A stretch of DNA of 44,770 nucleotides from Aquaspirillum serpens DSM 68 (GCF_000420525.1 NZ_ATVC01000012.1:1-44770); one strand, 5' to 3'; numbered from the stretch's first letter, positions 34,138 to 44,361 are shown. Notes: generated by a model from the letters alone, not told the origin. Made by a program: numbers and translations.

Positions 34138-34180
34138 AAAATAATTACATAAAAAATCGGATGCCAACATCACCAAACAA

Positions 34181-35077
34181 TCAAACCATCGGCAACAACA
34201 CTTTAGCCGCATGATCGGCGATACATTGCGACAACTCCTCAAACCTCGGGGATTGCACAGTCCAATGATGCCAAAATAATGGCACATCAGAAGGACGATG
34301 AGGGGCGAGATCGACCAGACGTTGACGAGCAATATCATCGGCCAACTGCTGCTCTGGCACCATTCCATAGCCAAACCCTAAGCGAATCGCACCAATAAAA
34401 GCATCACTAGAAGGCAGATAATGACAAGGATAGGCCTCATCAGGCAGTCCTAATTCACGCAACAAAAAATCAGCCTGCAAACGATCTTTACGATCAAACA
34501 CCATCACCGGCGCATATCGCGCTGCCTCACGCTGCAACCCATCAGGGAAATACTGGCGTTGAAAGGCAAGCGAAGCCACCAAACGATAACGCATGATACC
34601 CAACGGCAACGCGGTACACCCACGCATCGCACGCGATGAGCTGGAAATACATCCCAACACCAAACCGGCTTCCATCTGAGCATGCGTATGGTCTTGGTCA
34701 TCGACCCGAATATCTAACAACAGGCGTTGCTGCTGCACAAAATCGGCTAAAGCTGGCAATAACCACGTCGCCAAGGTGTCGTTATTCACTGCCAGACCCA
34801 AGCGCAACGGGGCATTGCGTAAGTCGAGAAATGACTGGCTAAACTCCTCCTCCAATGCACATTGCCGCCGTAAGTATTGCACCAAAAACCGCCCAGCATG
34901 GGTTGTACGACATGGCCGACTGCGTACCACCAACGGCATACCTAATTCGGTTTCTAATGCACGCACTCGCTGAGACACGGCAGAGGGCGTTAAATGTAGC
35001 TGTTGTGCGGCCTGTTCAAAACTGCCACTGTCAATCACAGCCAACAAAGCTTGGGTTTTACGGTTGTCGAGTTGCAT
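34181..35077 (-). CDS. argP: LysR-family regulator, ArgP-type
   Basis: From ATG 35077 (MQLDNRKTQALLAVIDSGSF) the protein has 298 residues, the ArgP length. The N-terminal winged helix includes AAQQLHLTPSAVSQRVRALE (recognition region), and a LysR substrate-binding domain follows. ArgP activates argO and other genes for arginine and lysine export or metabolism in E. coli. Here no argO is adjacent, so the target is not shown. The ribosome binding site is poor, and a TTG five codons upstream is an alternative. A strong terminator separates it from the phosphatase gene upstream. Confidence 0.85.
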   Translation of the reverse strand: MQLDNRKTQALLAVIDSGSFEQAAQQLHLTPSAVSQRVRALETELGMPLVVRSRPCRTTHAGRFLVQYLRRQCALEEEFSQSFLDLRNAPLRLGLAVNNDTLATWLLPALADFVQQQRLLLDIRVDDQDHTHAQMEAGLVLGCISSSSRAMRGCTALPLGIMRYRLVASLAFQRQYFPDGLQREAARYAPVMVFDRKDRLQADFLLRELGLPDEAYPCHYLPSSDAFIGAIRLGFGYGMVPEQQLADDIARQRLVDLAPHRPSDVPLFWHHWTVQSPRFEELSQCIADHAAKVLLPMV

Positions 35078-35126
35078 AAAAAAATAAAGCAAAAGAAAGG
35101 TAAAGAATGGTAACCGCTGTCAGCAC

Positions 35127-35157
35127 AAAAAAAACAGCAAACCAATGCGGCTTGCTG
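35127..35157 (-). terminator. Intrinsic terminator of the phosphatase gene
   Basis: On the minus strand, CAGCAAGCC and GGTTTGCTG form a 9-bp stem with one G-U pair and a 5-base loop, followed by eight T residues (35127-35134). It lies 57 bp after the phosphatase stop codon. Confidence 0.85.
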
Positions 35158-35213
35158 CTTCCAAAGGTTGTGTTGCACAACAGGATTTACTGGAATACCT
35201 TGATATAAGGTTG

Positions 35214-36044
35214 TTACTGAATGGGGTCGGTATGGGCAGTCGGTTGTGCAGCATTGATCTGCACCAAGCTTAAATGACCATCACCATACGCACAATTCAC
35301 CCCAAATACCGCGCCGGTATCAATCACAAACAGATTACCGAGTGGCGTGACGCAATCTTGTGGGGTATGGCCAGCATAAATACGCGCAATGCCCTCCACT
35401 CCCGTACGATCTTGTTTATTGGCGCGATAGCGACCCCATAAACACGTCTGCACAGTTTTAGTTTTTTCGGCGCGCAGGGCGTTAGTAAATTCTTGCCAAT
35501 CCATGCCCAGCGGCACTTCCGCATGAATAATGCCCACCAAGCCATTCGGTGTTTCAACTTCAATCGCAAATGGCAAAGCACAAATTTTATCTAATACACG
35601 GTAGCGGTCGTCATCGGAGATGTCATACCACCATTCAACCCCATTTTGCTTGGCCCACTCGGCAATGTGGCTCAGATCGGGCGTACCATCGACATACATA
35701 TCCAACAACATATCTTCATGGTTGCCCATCACCGGATAGAAAAATGGCTGTTGTAGAAACTCCAGACAACGTAGTGACTCCGGCCCACGATCAATCAAAT
35801 CCCCCACGGAAAATAGGCGATCTTTACCCGGGTCGAAATCAATACAAGCCAGTGCCTGTTCTAGTAAAGAATAACAACCATGTATATCGCCCACAACAAA
35901 ATCACGGCCTGTTTCATTGATTGAAAAACGGCGAACCATTTGTAAATTATCATCCATTTTAGTGCGTCCTTTGCGTCGGGTAAAAACAACTTTGGGTTTG
36001 AAAAAATACTGATAGAGAGAACGAAAAAACGTCAGACCAACCAT
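35214..36044 (-). CDS. Metallo-type serine/threonine protein phosphatase (PphA/PrpA-like)
   Basis: This PPP-family metallophosphatase has GDIHG (in FVVGDIHGCYSLLEQAL), GDLIDRGPES, GNHEDMLL and the later IIHAEVP and YAGHTPQ histidine motifs. All residues of the two-metal site are therefore present. Such phage-lambda-like phosphatases dephosphorylate proteins or nucleotides and, in enterobacteria, act in protein-stress signalling. The first ATG (36044) follows AGAGGTGG and gives 276 residues with a basic 29-residue lead. ATG 35957 (MDDNLQMVRRF) would give 247 residues, nearer the usual family size. The gene stands alone with its own terminator. Confidence 0.88.
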   Translation of the reverse strand: MVGLTFFRSLYQYFFKPKVVFTRRKGRTKMDDNLQMVRRFSINETGRDFVVGDIHGCYSLLEQALACIDFDPGKDRLFSVGDLIDRGPESLRCLEFLQQPFFYPVMGNHEDMLLDMYVDGTPDLSHIAEWAKQNGVEWWYDISDDDRYRVLDKICALPFAIEVETPNGLVGIIHAEVPLGMDWQEFTNALRAEKTKTVQTCLWGRYRANKQDRTGVEGIARIYAGHTPQDCVTPLGNLFVIDTGAVFGVNCAYGDGHLSLVQINAAQPTAHTDPIQ

Positions 36045-36278
36045 ACCACCTCTTCTTAACTTGTTGTTGTATCAGTAGTTACCAAGCCACATTAGCAGTT
36101 AATTCCATCGCTGACAACTCTGTCGCCCCTTGTGGGTGCATGGCCAGCGTGGAGAAAGTCAATAAACAAAACATAATCAATTCAATCTATTTTTTATTTT
36201 CAAAAAATAAATATCCCGTAGAATATAAAAATAGAAAAAATGCGTTAACTTAATATATTTCAATTTTTAATTTGAAAT

Positions 36279-36316
36279 AAAAAAACGGGGGCGGTGAGTC
36301 GCACTCACCGCCCCCG
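36279..36316 (-). terminator. Very strong intrinsic terminator of the DUF5610 gene
   Basis: CGGGGGCGGTGAGT and ACTCACCGCCCCCG form a perfect 14-bp GC-rich stem with a CGC loop, followed on the minus strand by seven T residues. It lies 17 bp after the stop codon. Such stability suggests a well-expressed gene. Confidence 0.93.
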
Positions 36317-36332
36317 CCTTCACGATTAAACT

Positions 36333-36941
36333 TTATTCTGCTGCAGGTGTCGCGTTTGCTTCACGTTGTTGCTGAATCGCCGACAAGGCATTGCTTAAGA
36401 AATCGTCGTAGCCTTTTTGCACCAACTCATAGGTTTTGTTAATCCCTTCGGCAACATTTCCATTGAGCACGCCCAAGCCTTGCAAAATCTGGCTGGCTTC
36501 GTTAAAGCCCTTTTCAAAACCACCACGAATCACGCCCACAAAATCTTTCACCAAGGTTTCTGGGTCTTTGTCTGGATTTTGCGCGGCATAGGCGCCAAAG
36601 AAAGCCGTGGTCAATGACACGATGCGGTCAGCAGTGCCTTCGGGCGAGTTGTCTTGCCCCATCGCATTTTGAATGGCATTTGGCCCTAAACTGGGTTCAA
36701 GCTCGAGATTGATCGCTTCAACTGCCGAGCGATACAACAACGCCTGTGATTTATCACCGGCTTTAATCGACACTTCCAACGCCGATTGCACCACTCGGGC
36801 ATTCAGTTGTTCTTGTGCGGTCAGTTCAGCGGTTTTTTCTTCTTTTTTTACCGCATTGGTTTGTTCTTTCTCAGTTTTTTTCACTGAGGTCTCAGCTGTC
36901 ACAGGGCGGCTGTTGGCAGCGATAGCGCTAGAATAGGTCAT
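36333..36941 (-). CDS. DUF5610 domain protein
   Basis: From ATG 36941, which follows GGAGAG, the protein has 202 residues. The first 45 are Thr/Lys/Glu-rich and look disordered. A helical domain follows that I recognise as DUF5610, with SALEVSIKAGDKSQALLYRSA, LGPNAIQNAM, ADRIVSLTTAFF and GFNEASQILQGLGVL...INKTYELVQKGYDDF (in parts). The function of the domain is unknown; in related bacteria it is found in small soluble proteins. No signal peptide or membrane segment is seen. It stands alone with a very strong terminator. Confidence 0.75.
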   Translation of the reverse strand: MTYSSAIAANSRPVTAETSVKKTEKEQTNAVKKEEKTAELTAQEQLNARVVQSALEVSIKAGDKSQALLYRSAVEAINLELEPSLGPNAIQNAMGQDNSPEGTADRIVSLTTAFFGAYAAQNPDKDPETLVKDFVGVIRGGFEKGFNEASQILQGLGVLNGNVAEGINKTYELVQKGYDDFLSNALSAIQQQREANATPAAE

Positions 36942-37108
36942 GGTGGCTCTCCACAAAAGTAAGCAAAATCCGCTTATCTGCAGTATCGTCCACCACTAGA
37001 TAAGCTTGAAGCAGAAACAAAAACTTTTCTCGCTTTAATTGATATCATCCACCCTGCCCCCATACATCGCCGCACTGTCATCGACAAAAACCGAAGAAAG
37101 TATCCACC

Positions 37109-37711
37109 ATGACCTCTGTTTCTCACTTCGATCAAGCGGCACAAGGCTGGGAACAACGTCCCATCTCACAACAACTGGCCAGCAGCATTCCCACCGCGAT
37201 TCAACAAGCAATTGCCTTACAACCACAGCATCGGCTGTTGGATTTTGGCGCGGGGACGGGTTTGTTAAGCGCAGCCTTGGCATCACAGGTGGCGGAGATC
37301 GTGGCGTTGGACACGTCCGATGCCATGTTAGCGGTGTTGGCAGAGAAACAACTGCCGAATGTGCGTATTGTGAATCAAGATATTTTTCACGGCATGGCTG
37401 ACACCTTTGATGGTGTAGTCAGCTGTATGGCAGTGCATCATGTTGCTGACACGGCGGGATTATTCACCGTCTTTTTTCAACATCTCGTCAGTGGTGGTTT
37501 TATTGCCATTGCCGATCTCGATCAAGAAGATGGCAGTTTTCACGGTGATAACGAGGGCAAAGGGGTGAAGCACTTGGGGTTTGATCGGCAACAACTGAGC
37601 ACGATGTTGCAGAACATTGGCTATCAAGCTATCGCGTTTCACACCGCAGTGAATGTTGAAAAAGATGGCCGCAGCTATCCGGTTTTTCTGCTAATTGCCC
37701 GTAAACCCTGA
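37109..37711 (+). CDS. Class I SAM-dependent methyltransferase
   Basis: The 200-residue protein has the class I methyltransferase fold. Motif I is LLDFGAGTGLLSAAL (about 44-58), the acidic loop is IVALDTSDAML (about 68-78), motif II is NVRIVNQDIF and motif III follows at VSCMAVHHV. The methyl acceptor (small molecule, lipid or protein) cannot be told. It is followed 12 bp later by a MocR-type regulator, and the two may be co-expressed. The ATG lies within a region lacking a strong ribosome binding site. Confidence 0.88.
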   Translation: MTSVSHFDQAAQGWEQRPISQQLASSIPTAIQQAIALQPQHRLLDFGAGTGLLSAALASQVAEIVALDTSDAMLAVLAEKQLPNVRIVNQDIFHGMADTFDGVVSCMAVHHVADTAGLFTVFFQHLVSGGFIAIADLDQEDGSFHGDNEGKGVKHLGFDRQQLSTMLQNIGYQAIAFHTAVNVEKDGRSYPVFLLIARKP

Positions 37712-37723
37712 GTTTAGCCAGTT

Positions 37724-39082
37724 TTGAATAAAAGCACCCGACTGCTGCATTTTTTCTTGCAAGCCATAGAAGGCGAAATTTACGCGCACGGCGACCGCTT
37801 GCCTTCTTTGCGCGAGGTGTGCCGCGTGCATCAGGTGAGCATGTCCACCGCCAAAAAAGTCTATTACGACTTAGAACGGCAAGGTTATGTGCAAGCCTGT
37901 CCACGCGAGGGCTTTCGTGTCCTTACCGGTGCGCGGCCAACGATCAACAACACAGAATTGGCCGATTGGCGTTGGCAATTACAACAACCTGCGCCAGCGG
38001 CATGGGGCTCACCTTTTATTCATCCCAGTTTGGCTTATGCGCCCAGTTTGGCACAAACGTATCAACGTGCTCTGCGCCATCCTCCCAGTGATCATCCCCC
38101 AATGGCAGGTTTTGATCCGCTGCGACGACAAATTGCCCGCCGTTATCTTGAGCAAGGGGTGGCTGTCGATTGGCGTCAGTTGTTAATCACCTGTGGTGCT
38201 ATGGAAGGCTTACAGCTGGCATTGCGTGTGGTCAGTCAGGCTAAGCCACAGGCAAAAATTGTGGTGATGACACCGGCTTTCCCCAGCGTGTTTGATTTGT
38301 TGCAACAAGCCCAAATTCCGTACTGTTGTCTTGCGGTTGAACAAGAAGACGACTTGGTACCACAGTTGGCAGCATTGGCAAGCACCAACGCTTTAGCCGG
38401 CGTGGTTTTAATGAGTCAATGCCGCCATCCCGATGGCAAGGCGTTGTCAGATCGCTGCAAAACGGCTTTAGTCGAATTTGCCACGCAACAGCAGCTCCCG
38501 TTGATCGAAGATGATACCTACCGCGAGTTGATTTACGATGGACAACCGCGTTTGCCGTTATTGGCCTTAGATCGACAAGGGATTGTGTTGCACACCGCTT
38601 CTTTTTCTAAAACCTTTGCCAGCGGTCATCGGGTCGGTTGGTTAGCAACGGGGCGCTTTCATCATGCGATTTGTGCCTTGAAACACAGTTCAACACTCGG
38701 CTCGCCCCTGCCCAGCCAACACGCTCTAGCCACTTTTTTAGCCGAAGACCAAGCTGAACCGCATTTGAGCCGCCTGCGCCCACTGTTACAACAACGGATT
38801 CAGCTGATGCGCGACACCGCTTTAGCGGTTTTCCCAACAGGGACACAGATTGAGACACCAGCAGGCGGCTATTTTTTATGGGTGAAACTCCCGAGTGAGC
38901 TCGATCCGATGGCGGTGTTGCCCTTGGCACTGCGACAGGGGATTCACTTTGCGCCGGGTAGCTTGTGCCAACCGCATCAAGCCCCCCATTATCTACGACT
39001 CAATGCCAGTGCTTATTTGCCTGCTCAAGCTGCGTATCTCACCCAACTCGGTTCACTGTTACAACATTCGCTCAATCCGTAA
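37724..39082 (+). CDS. MocR-type (GntR/aminotransferase fusion) transcriptional regulator
   Basis: The 452-residue protein joins a GntR winged helix (residues 1-70; GDRLPSLREVCRVHQVSMSTAKKVYYDLE) to a fold-type I aminotransferase-like domain. The PLP lysine is in LHTASFSKTFASGHRVGWL, and earlier landmarks are PMAGFDPLRRQIARRYLEQGV and LIEDDTYRELIY. MocR regulators use PLP or derivatives to sense amino-acid or B6-related metabolites. The start is TTG 37724 with little ribosome-binding sequence. Its 3' end overlaps the convergent ccoG gene by 11 bp. The target genes are unknown; the adjacent methyltransferase is one candidate. Confidence 0.88.
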   Translation: MNKSTRLLHFFLQAIEGEIYAHGDRLPSLREVCRVHQVSMSTAKKVYYDLERQGYVQACPREGFRVLTGARPTINNTELADWRWQLQQPAPAAWGSPFIHPSLAYAPSLAQTYQRALRHPPSDHPPMAGFDPLRRQIARRYLEQGVAVDWRQLLITCGAMEGLQLALRVVSQAKPQAKIVVMTPAFPSVFDLLQQAQIPYCCLAVEQEDDLVPQLAALASTNALAGVVLMSQCRHPDGKALSDRCKTALVEFATQQQLPLIEDDTYRELIYDGQPRLPLLALDRQGIVLHTASFSKTFASGHRVGWLATGRFHHAICALKHSSTLGSPLPSQHALATFLAEDQAEPHLSRLRPLLQQRIQLMRDTALAVFPTGTQIETPAGGYFLWVKLPSELDPMAVLPLALRQGIHFAPGSLCQPHQAPHYLRLNASAYLPAQAAYLTQLGSLLQHSLNP

Positions 39083-40394
39083 AGAAACGCGAATGTTCAA
39101 TCCGTTGCTGGCCGGTTTGTGACTCGGTCAACACCCACTCAATTTCATGCCCCCCTGCAGTGACAGCTTCATCCATCGGTAAGGTCAAACTTAATGACAG
39201 TTCTGTGCGCGACAGAGGCGGTACTGTCACCAGATATGGTTGTGCCGGCAGGGTCAGTTGTGGCAGACCACGCGCTTCAAGTTGGAATTGCACTGGCTGT
39301 TCTCGCCCATTGCTCAGACGCAAGACATAATCGTTTTGCCATTCCCCCTCGCTGGTTTGCCGCACCAGTTGTTGCCGATCGCGCAAGACATCCATTTTAA
39401 AAGGAATATGATTTGCCAAACCCCACCCCATCGCCGCGATCACCAACAGCAACCCTGCGCTATACAACACCGTTTTGAAACGCCATAACGGCATTTTTTC
39501 TGCATCAGCAGGGGCATAACGAATTAAACCGCGTGGTTTGTGAATTTTCTCCATCACCTGATCACAGGCATCAATACAGGCGGCACAGCTGGTACATTCG
39601 TACTGTAGGCCATTGCGAATATCAATCCCTGTCGGACACACTTGGACACAGATACCGCAATCGACACAATCGCCTTTTGCCCCATCTTGCCCTCGGCGCG
39701 GCTCGCCACGAGGCGTGTCATACGCCACCACCCAAGTATGGCGGTCGAACATGACGCCCTGAAAGCGGGCATACGGGCACATGTGTTTACAGACTGCCTC
39801 GCGCAGACGATCGGCCAAAACAAAGGTAAATACCGCATAAGACAACAACCAAAACGCCTCCCAATAGCCCATGTCCAGCGTCAATAGCTGTGTCCCCAAG
39901 GTGCGCGCAGGAGAAAACCACGCGACAAAGGTAAAGCCAGTCCATAAACAGAAGGCGATCGCTAAGCCATAGCGCGCTGATTTGCGGAGGATTTTTTCAA
40001 GATGCCACGGTTGTTGTGCCAATTTACGGCGGGCAACATGGTCGCCCTCACACAGTCGCTCAATCCATAACATGATTTGTGAATAGACGGTTTGTGGACA
40101 GCTATAACCACACCACACCCGCCCGACAATGGTTGTCCATAAGAACAAGGCAAACGCACAGGCCATCAACAGCGCAGCGAGATAGATGAAATCCTGTGGC
40201 CAAAACACCCACGGCCCAATCAACAACCGGCTGTGTTCAATATCAAACCAAATCGCCTGCCGCCCTTGCCAATTTACCCACGGCATCACAAAGAAAAATA
40301 ATTGTGTCAGCAACACCATACCGACACGCCAATAGTTAAAGCGACCATGCACAAGGCGGGGATAAAACGTCATGGTCTGTTGTTTTGCTGTCAT
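39072..40394 (-). CDS. ccoG: Cytochrome c oxidase accessory protein CcoG (RdxA/FixG)
   Basis: CcoG is an inner-membrane iron-sulfur protein that helps assemble cbb3-type cytochrome oxidase, acting in copper reduction for the CcoN site. The 440 residues include several membrane helices in the first 200. Cysteines in WCGYSCPQTVYSQ and CKHMCPY follow, then two ferredoxin-type 4Fe-4S motifs (CVDCGICVQVCPTG and CTSCAACIDACDQV). A C-terminal periplasmic Ig-like domain ends the protein. The presence of ccoG implies that the organism has a cbb3 oxidase, though ccoNOP are not in this window. Confidence 0.95.
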   Translation of the reverse strand: MTAKQQTMTFYPRLVHGRFNYWRVGMVLLTQLFFFVMPWVNWQGRQAIWFDIEHSRLLIGPWVFWPQDFIYLAALLMACAFALFLWTTIVGRVWCGYSCPQTVYSQIMLWIERLCEGDHVARRKLAQQPWHLEKILRKSARYGLAIAFCLWTGFTFVAWFSPARTLGTQLLTLDMGYWEAFWLLSYAVFTFVLADRLREAVCKHMCPYARFQGVMFDRHTWVVAYDTPRGEPRRGQDGAKGDCVDCGICVQVCPTGIDIRNGLQYECTSCAACIDACDQVMEKIHKPRGLIRYAPADAEKMPLWRFKTVLYSAGLLLVIAAMGWGLANHIPFKMDVLRDRQQLVRQTSEGEWQNDYVLRLSNGREQPVQFQLEARGLPQLTLPAQPYLVTVPPLSRTELSLSLTLPMDEAVTAGGHEIEWVLTESQTGQQRIEHSRFFTD

Positions 40395-40546
40395 TGCCTA
40401 CACTCACTCAGGAATGAAAGTCAGCATCGTAGACAGCGACTGACTGAGAAAATAGTCACAGCAATGCACCAACTTAGATACACAGCAAAACCAAAACCAA
40501 AATAAAAAAAGAATTTTTTTGCAAAAACTCCACTTATAGCAAAATA

Positions 40547-40574
40547 TTGACAAAATTTTATGCCATATTAAAAT
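40547..40574 (+). promoter_or_regulatory. Sigma-70-like promoter of the first chemoreceptor gene
   Basis: TTGACA at 40547-40552 and TAAAAT at 40569-40574 are separated by 16 bp, in an AT-rich stretch. The site lies 60 bp upstream of ATG 40634. Many chemoreceptor genes use sigma-28; no good sigma-28 match is seen here. Confidence 0.5.
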
Positions 40575-40633
40575 GCCGACACGCTAAAAGCACTATTTTA
40601 GTGCAAACCTCTTTCTCATCGCCAAGGTGTGTT

Positions 40634-42295
40634 ATGCGATTAAGCCATCTCAAAATCCATGTCCAGTTGTTCCTTCTCACTGTTTCAATGATCGTTGTGC
40701 TGTTAATTGTTGGTGTACAGTCCTTTATTGCCTCTAACGATAGCCTAACCCGCGCCAAAGACATCTACGACAATCAGCTTATTGCCATCATCCAGCTAGG
40801 TGAAGTCGAAAACGCCATTAGCCAAAACCGGATGCAAATGATGTTAGGGACGTTTGCCAGCACCTCACTCGGTGATATTCCTCCTAACGCAGCTCAACGC
40901 GATCAATACTTCAATGCCATTGCTACAACACGCGCCAAACGCGATCAACAATGGCAAGCCTATATGGCCACTTATCTGACCGATAACGAAAAAAAATTAG
41001 CAGAAGTTGCCGCCACCGCCATGCGGCAATACGATCAAATGGCCGACCGCTATATCGCCTTGATTCGTGCAGATCAATTAAGCGATGCTGAACGCTTCCG
41101 GTTAAAAGAGCTCACACCACAAGGGCGGAGCATGAATGAGGCCCTGAGCGCGCTCATTGCCTATCAAAAAGACACGGCCGAACGCGATTACCTCAGCAAC
41201 CAGGCCAACATGGAACGGGAGAAATGGATTAACTTAGTGTTAATTGTGTTGGGTGTGGTGGGTAGTCTGGGTCTAGCGTGGATTATTGGCCGCAGCGTGA
41301 CACGCCCGCTTGCCGAAACGGTCAAAATTGCCCAAGCGATTGCCAATAAACAACTCGACATCTCGGTGCCACGCGGTGGTGATAATGAAGTGGGGCAACT
41401 CTTGGCTGCCTGTCGCCAGATGCGTGATGCCTTAAACGAAACACTTTTATTAGTTCATCGCAACTCTTCAGAAGTCACCTCAGCCGCAATGCAGCTACGC
41501 GAAAATGCCGGTCATATCCGTCATGCGTCGCAGCAACAAAGCGAAGCCGCCAGTGCTATGGCTGCTGCTGTCGAAGAATTGACCACCAGCATCGACCAAG
41601 TCTCACATCGCACCCAAGCGGTACAAAACGATGTTGACCATGCTCATGAACAATCGATCTCGGGCAAAAAGATTGTCAGCCATACCGCAGAAGAAATGCG
41701 AAAAATTGCGGATAAAGTCCGCGCTTCGGCTCAGATGACACGCCAACTGGGAGAGCGTTCGCAGGCCATCGACAGTATTGTCGCGGTGATTCGTGATATT
41801 GCGGAACAAACTAATTTATTGGCCCTGAATGCGGCAATTGAAGCCGCCCGCGCCGGTGAACAAGGGCGCGGCTTTGCCGTAGTGGCCGATGAAGTGCGGA
41901 AATTGGCCGAACGAACCGCACAATCTACCCAACAAATTGGTGAAATGATTGGCGCCATCCGCAACGAGATTGAAGTTGTGGTGAAAGATATGCAGGAAGG
42001 GGAAACCCACATGCAAGGTGGGGTGGAGTTGGCAGAAAAAGCACAGCAAGCAATTGATGCCATCACACAAAGCACCGCCAGCATTCACCGTGCCGTGAAT
42101 GATATTTCTCATGCCTTGCAAGAACAAACCTCGGCCAGCATGGATGTTTCGCGCAATGTAGAGCATGTGGCGCAAATGTCGGAGGAAAATAGCAGCGCCG
42201 TAGGCCAAACCGCCGACTCTGCGCAACATTTACAACACCTCTCGCAACAATTAGATGACGTGGTCAAACAATTTAGTTTACGCGGATCGAACTAA
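40634..42295 (+). CDS. Methyl-accepting chemotaxis protein with four-helix-bundle sensor
   Basis: From ATG 40634 (after AAGGTG) the protein has 553 residues. A first membrane helix (about 10-32) is followed by a 4HB_MCP-like helical periplasmic domain (about 35-185). A second membrane helix ([19 protein letters not shown]) comes next, then a HAMP domain with the start [18 protein letters not shown]. The cytoplasmic signalling hairpin includes [31 protein letters not shown] in the usual place. No C-terminal CheR/CheB-binding pentapeptide is seen. It relays an unknown signal to CheA/CheW. The frame extends upstream to 40547 but that part is promoter DNA. Confidence 0.92.
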   Translation: MRLSHLKIHVQLFLLTVSMIVVLLIVGVQSFIASNDSLTRAKDIYDNQLIAIIQLGEVENAISQNRMQMMLGTFASTSLGDIPPNAAQRDQYFNAIATTRAKRDQQWQAYMATYLTDNEKKLAEVAATAMRQYDQMADRYIALIRADQLSDAERFRLKELTPQGRSMNEALSALIAYQKDTAERDYLSNQANMEREKWINLVLIVLGVVGSLGLAWIIGRSVTRPLAETVKIAQAIANKQLDISVPRGGDNEVGQLLAACRQMRDALNETLLLVHRNSSEVTSAAMQLRENAGHIRHASQQQSEAASAMAAAVEELTTSIDQVSHRTQAVQNDVDHAHEQSISGKKIVSHTAEEMRKIADKVRASAQMTRQLGERSQAIDSIVAVIRDIAEQTNLLALNAAIEAARAGEQGRGFAVVADEVRKLAERTAQSTQQIGEMIGAIRNEIEVVVKDMQEGETHMQGGVELAEKAQQAIDAITQSTASIHRAVNDISHALQEQTSASMDVSRNVEHVAQMSEENSSAVGQTADSAQHLQHLSQQLDDVVKQFSLRGSN

Positions 42296-42330
42296 AACAC
42301 CATAAATCCTTTTTTTACAGACACTTACAC

Positions 42331-42363
42331 AACCCTATTTCTGTTGCGGGAATAGGGTTTTTT
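42331..42363 (+). terminator. Intrinsic terminator of the first chemoreceptor gene
   Basis: AACCCTATT pairs with AATAGGGTT around an 11-base loop and is followed by TTTTT. It lies 36 bp after the stop codon, so the two chemoreceptors are separate transcripts. Confidence 0.88.
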
Positions 42364-42458
42364 GTCGAAAACAACAAAAATAGAAATTAACAATTGATAA
42401 AACTTAATCGCATAACATAGAATCATATTCTCGATTTTTTTCAGAAACGGAGTGGGGT

Positions 42459-44204
42459 ATGTCTGGTGTGCGAGTACGTTCCATTTTTATAGCATTGATA
42501 GTGTTCTCATCACTTTTGTTATCTCTGACACTGCTATCACTCACCAAGCTTTCGACAGCCGCAGATGACCTCGCTGAAGCCAATGCCAAACGCTATCAAT
42601 CCTATTTGTTGGCCGATATGCTGCGGCAAAGCTCAGACGACCTCACTCGTTTAGCACGAACTTATGTCTTGACCGGCGACAGCCGCTATGAACAGCAATA
42701 CCGGGATATTTTGGCGATTCGGAATGGCGAAAAACCGATGCCACAGGCTTATGAACGGATTTATTGGGATTTTGTTGCAGCAGGCGAAACCCAGCCGCGT
42801 CCCAATGGACGGCAAGTAGCGTTGCTGGATTTAATGAAAGAAGCCGGTTTTTCTGAAGCAGAATTTGCCAAGCTGAACGAAGCCAAAGCCAATTCTGACG
42901 GTTTGGTGAAAACAGAAACCATCGCCATGAATGCGATGAAGGGAAAATTTGAGGATGGCCAAGGGGGGTTTACTCGCACAGCCGATCCCGATCCGTTACT
43001 GGCGCAACGTCTGATGCATGATGCAGCCTACCACCGCGAAAAAGCTAAAATTATGAAGTCGGTGGACGAGTTTTTTGTTTTGCTCGACCAACGCACCCAA
43101 GGCGCGGTTGATCAAGCGGTGGCGGCCAAAGACATGGCGGAGTTTTGGGCTTGGACAGCGCTGGCGATCAATTTAATTGGTTTGGCTTTAGGTCTGTTAT
43201 ATAGCTATCGCGTCTTACTCAATGTATTAGGTGGCGAACCTGCGGCAGTGTTAGAAGTGGTGAAACAAATTGCAGCCGGTAATTTACGCACCCCCGCCAC
43301 TGCCGCCAAGAAAGACAGCCTGTTACACCATGTCCATCACATGCAACATGCGCTGCGGCAAACCGTACATCTGATTCAAAACAAGGCGCAAGAAGTGGAC
43401 AGCGCCAGCAATGAATTATCTTCAGTCACCGAACAAATTGGCACTGCAGCACAACAACAATCGCAATCCGCCGCCAGCATGGCCGCTTCGATGGAAGAAC
43501 TGAGTTCGAGTATTGAACATGTTTCACAACAAACGGGCAGCGTCAGTGAGCGTTCTTTACATACGACTGAGCAAATTAACCAAGCGATTGAAGTCATTTT
43601 GCGTTTAGATCAAGAGATCAACAAAATTGCCAGCTTGGCTAATGAATCGAATCAAACGGTTTCCCAGCTCGATGCCATGTCGGCGCAAATTGCTTCTGTA
43701 GTCAGCATTATTCGTGACATTGCCGACCAAACCAATTTATTGGCACTGAACGCAGCAATTGAAGCAGCGCGAGCCGGTGAGCAAGGGCGCGGGTTTGCGG
43801 TGGTGGCGGACGAGGTGCGGAAATTGGCCGAGCGTACCGCCACGGCGACATTTGATATTCAAAATATGATTCAAAAAGTCACCAACTGCACTGCCCAAGC
43901 CAATCAATTAACCCAATCACAATCGGCACAGGTGCATGTTGGCAGTCAGTTGGCACAAAATGCCAAGGAGGTGATTGACGGGGTAACGAAAGAATCTAGC
44001 CACACCGTACAATCGGTGCAACAGCTCAATCATTCATTCCGCGAACAATCCACTGTCAGCCATCAACTGGCACATCAAGTGGAACATATTGCCCAAATGA
44101 GTGAAGAAACACATGCGGCAGTGAACCAAATTGCCCAAGCCGCAAGACGTTTGCGTGGCTTAGCGCATGATATGCACCACTCGTCTATGCAATTCCAAAC
44201 TTAA
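42459..44204 (+). CDS. Methyl-accepting chemotaxis protein with conserved '[15 protein letters not shown]' sensor region
   Basis: The 581-residue chemoreceptor has a first membrane helix at residues 7-27 and a second at about 232-253. Between them is a sensor region of about 200 residues with [55 protein letters not shown] and [12 protein letters not shown] recall the same blocks at the N-terminus of various chemoreceptors and cyclases, but I cannot name a ligand. A HAMP-like linker ([21 protein letters not shown]) and the standard signalling hairpin follow. No CheR-binding pentapeptide is seen. The ATG follows GGAG. It shares only the cytoplasmic half with the preceding chemoreceptor. Confidence 0.92.
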   Translation: MSGVRVRSIFIALIVFSSLLLSLTLLSLTKLSTAADDLAEANAKRYQSYLLADMLRQSSDDLTRLARTYVLTGDSRYEQQYRDILAIRNGEKPMPQAYERIYWDFVAAGETQPRPNGRQVALLDLMKEAGFSEAEFAKLNEAKANSDGLVKTETIAMNAMKGKFEDGQGGFTRTADPDPLLAQRLMHDAAYHREKAKIMKSVDEFFVLLDQRTQGAVDQAVAAKDMAEFWAWTALAINLIGLALGLLYSYRVLLNVLGGEPAAVLEVVKQIAAGNLRTPATAAKKDSLLHHVHHMQHALRQTVHLIQNKAQEVDSASNELSSVTEQIGTAAQQQSQSAASMAASMEELSSSIEHVSQQTGSVSERSLHTTEQINQAIEVILRLDQEINKIASLANESNQTVSQLDAMSAQIASVVSIIRDIADQTNLLALNAAIEAARAGEQGRGFAVVADEVRKLAERTATATFDIQNMIQKVTNCTAQANQLTQSQSAQVHVGSQLAQNAKEVIDGVTKESSHTVQSVQQLNHSFREQSTVSHQLAHQVEHIAQMSEETHAAVNQIAQAARRLRGLAHDMHHSSMQFQT

Positions 44205-44296
44205 CCCCACATCGGCATAGACAGCACCACAAAAACAGAGAACAATCCCGTGTTAGAAAAAATCCAACTACACTAAACAATCGCTATTTTATCCCC

Positions 44297-44340
44297 TGCG
44301 CCGTAAAACCTCGCCATTCATGGCGGGTATATCAGGCGCA
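44297..44340. mobile_element. Hairpins at the probable left end of the IS200/IS605-type element
   Basis: TGCGCC (44297-44302) pairs with GGCGCA (44335-44340) and encloses a second hairpin, CGCCA-TTCA-TGGCG (44312-44325). Subterminal hairpins close to the tnpB start are a feature of IS200/IS605-family ends. The exact left boundary cannot be set, because these elements make no target duplication and the right end is outside the window. Confidence 0.5.
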
Positions 44341-44361
44341 AACGGCAAAGCCGTTTTTTTT
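44341..44361 (+). terminator. Short terminator-like hairpin
   Basis: AACGGC-AAA-GCCGTT is followed by a run of T residues to 44361. It lies 137 bp after the second chemoreceptor gene and 69 bp before tnpB. It may block transcription entering the element from outside. Confidence 0.6.

Noticed and set aside
41800-43840. Long direct repeat between the two chemoreceptor genes
   Set aside because: The similarity is limited to the highly conserved signalling hairpin found in all such receptors; the sensor halves are unrelated.
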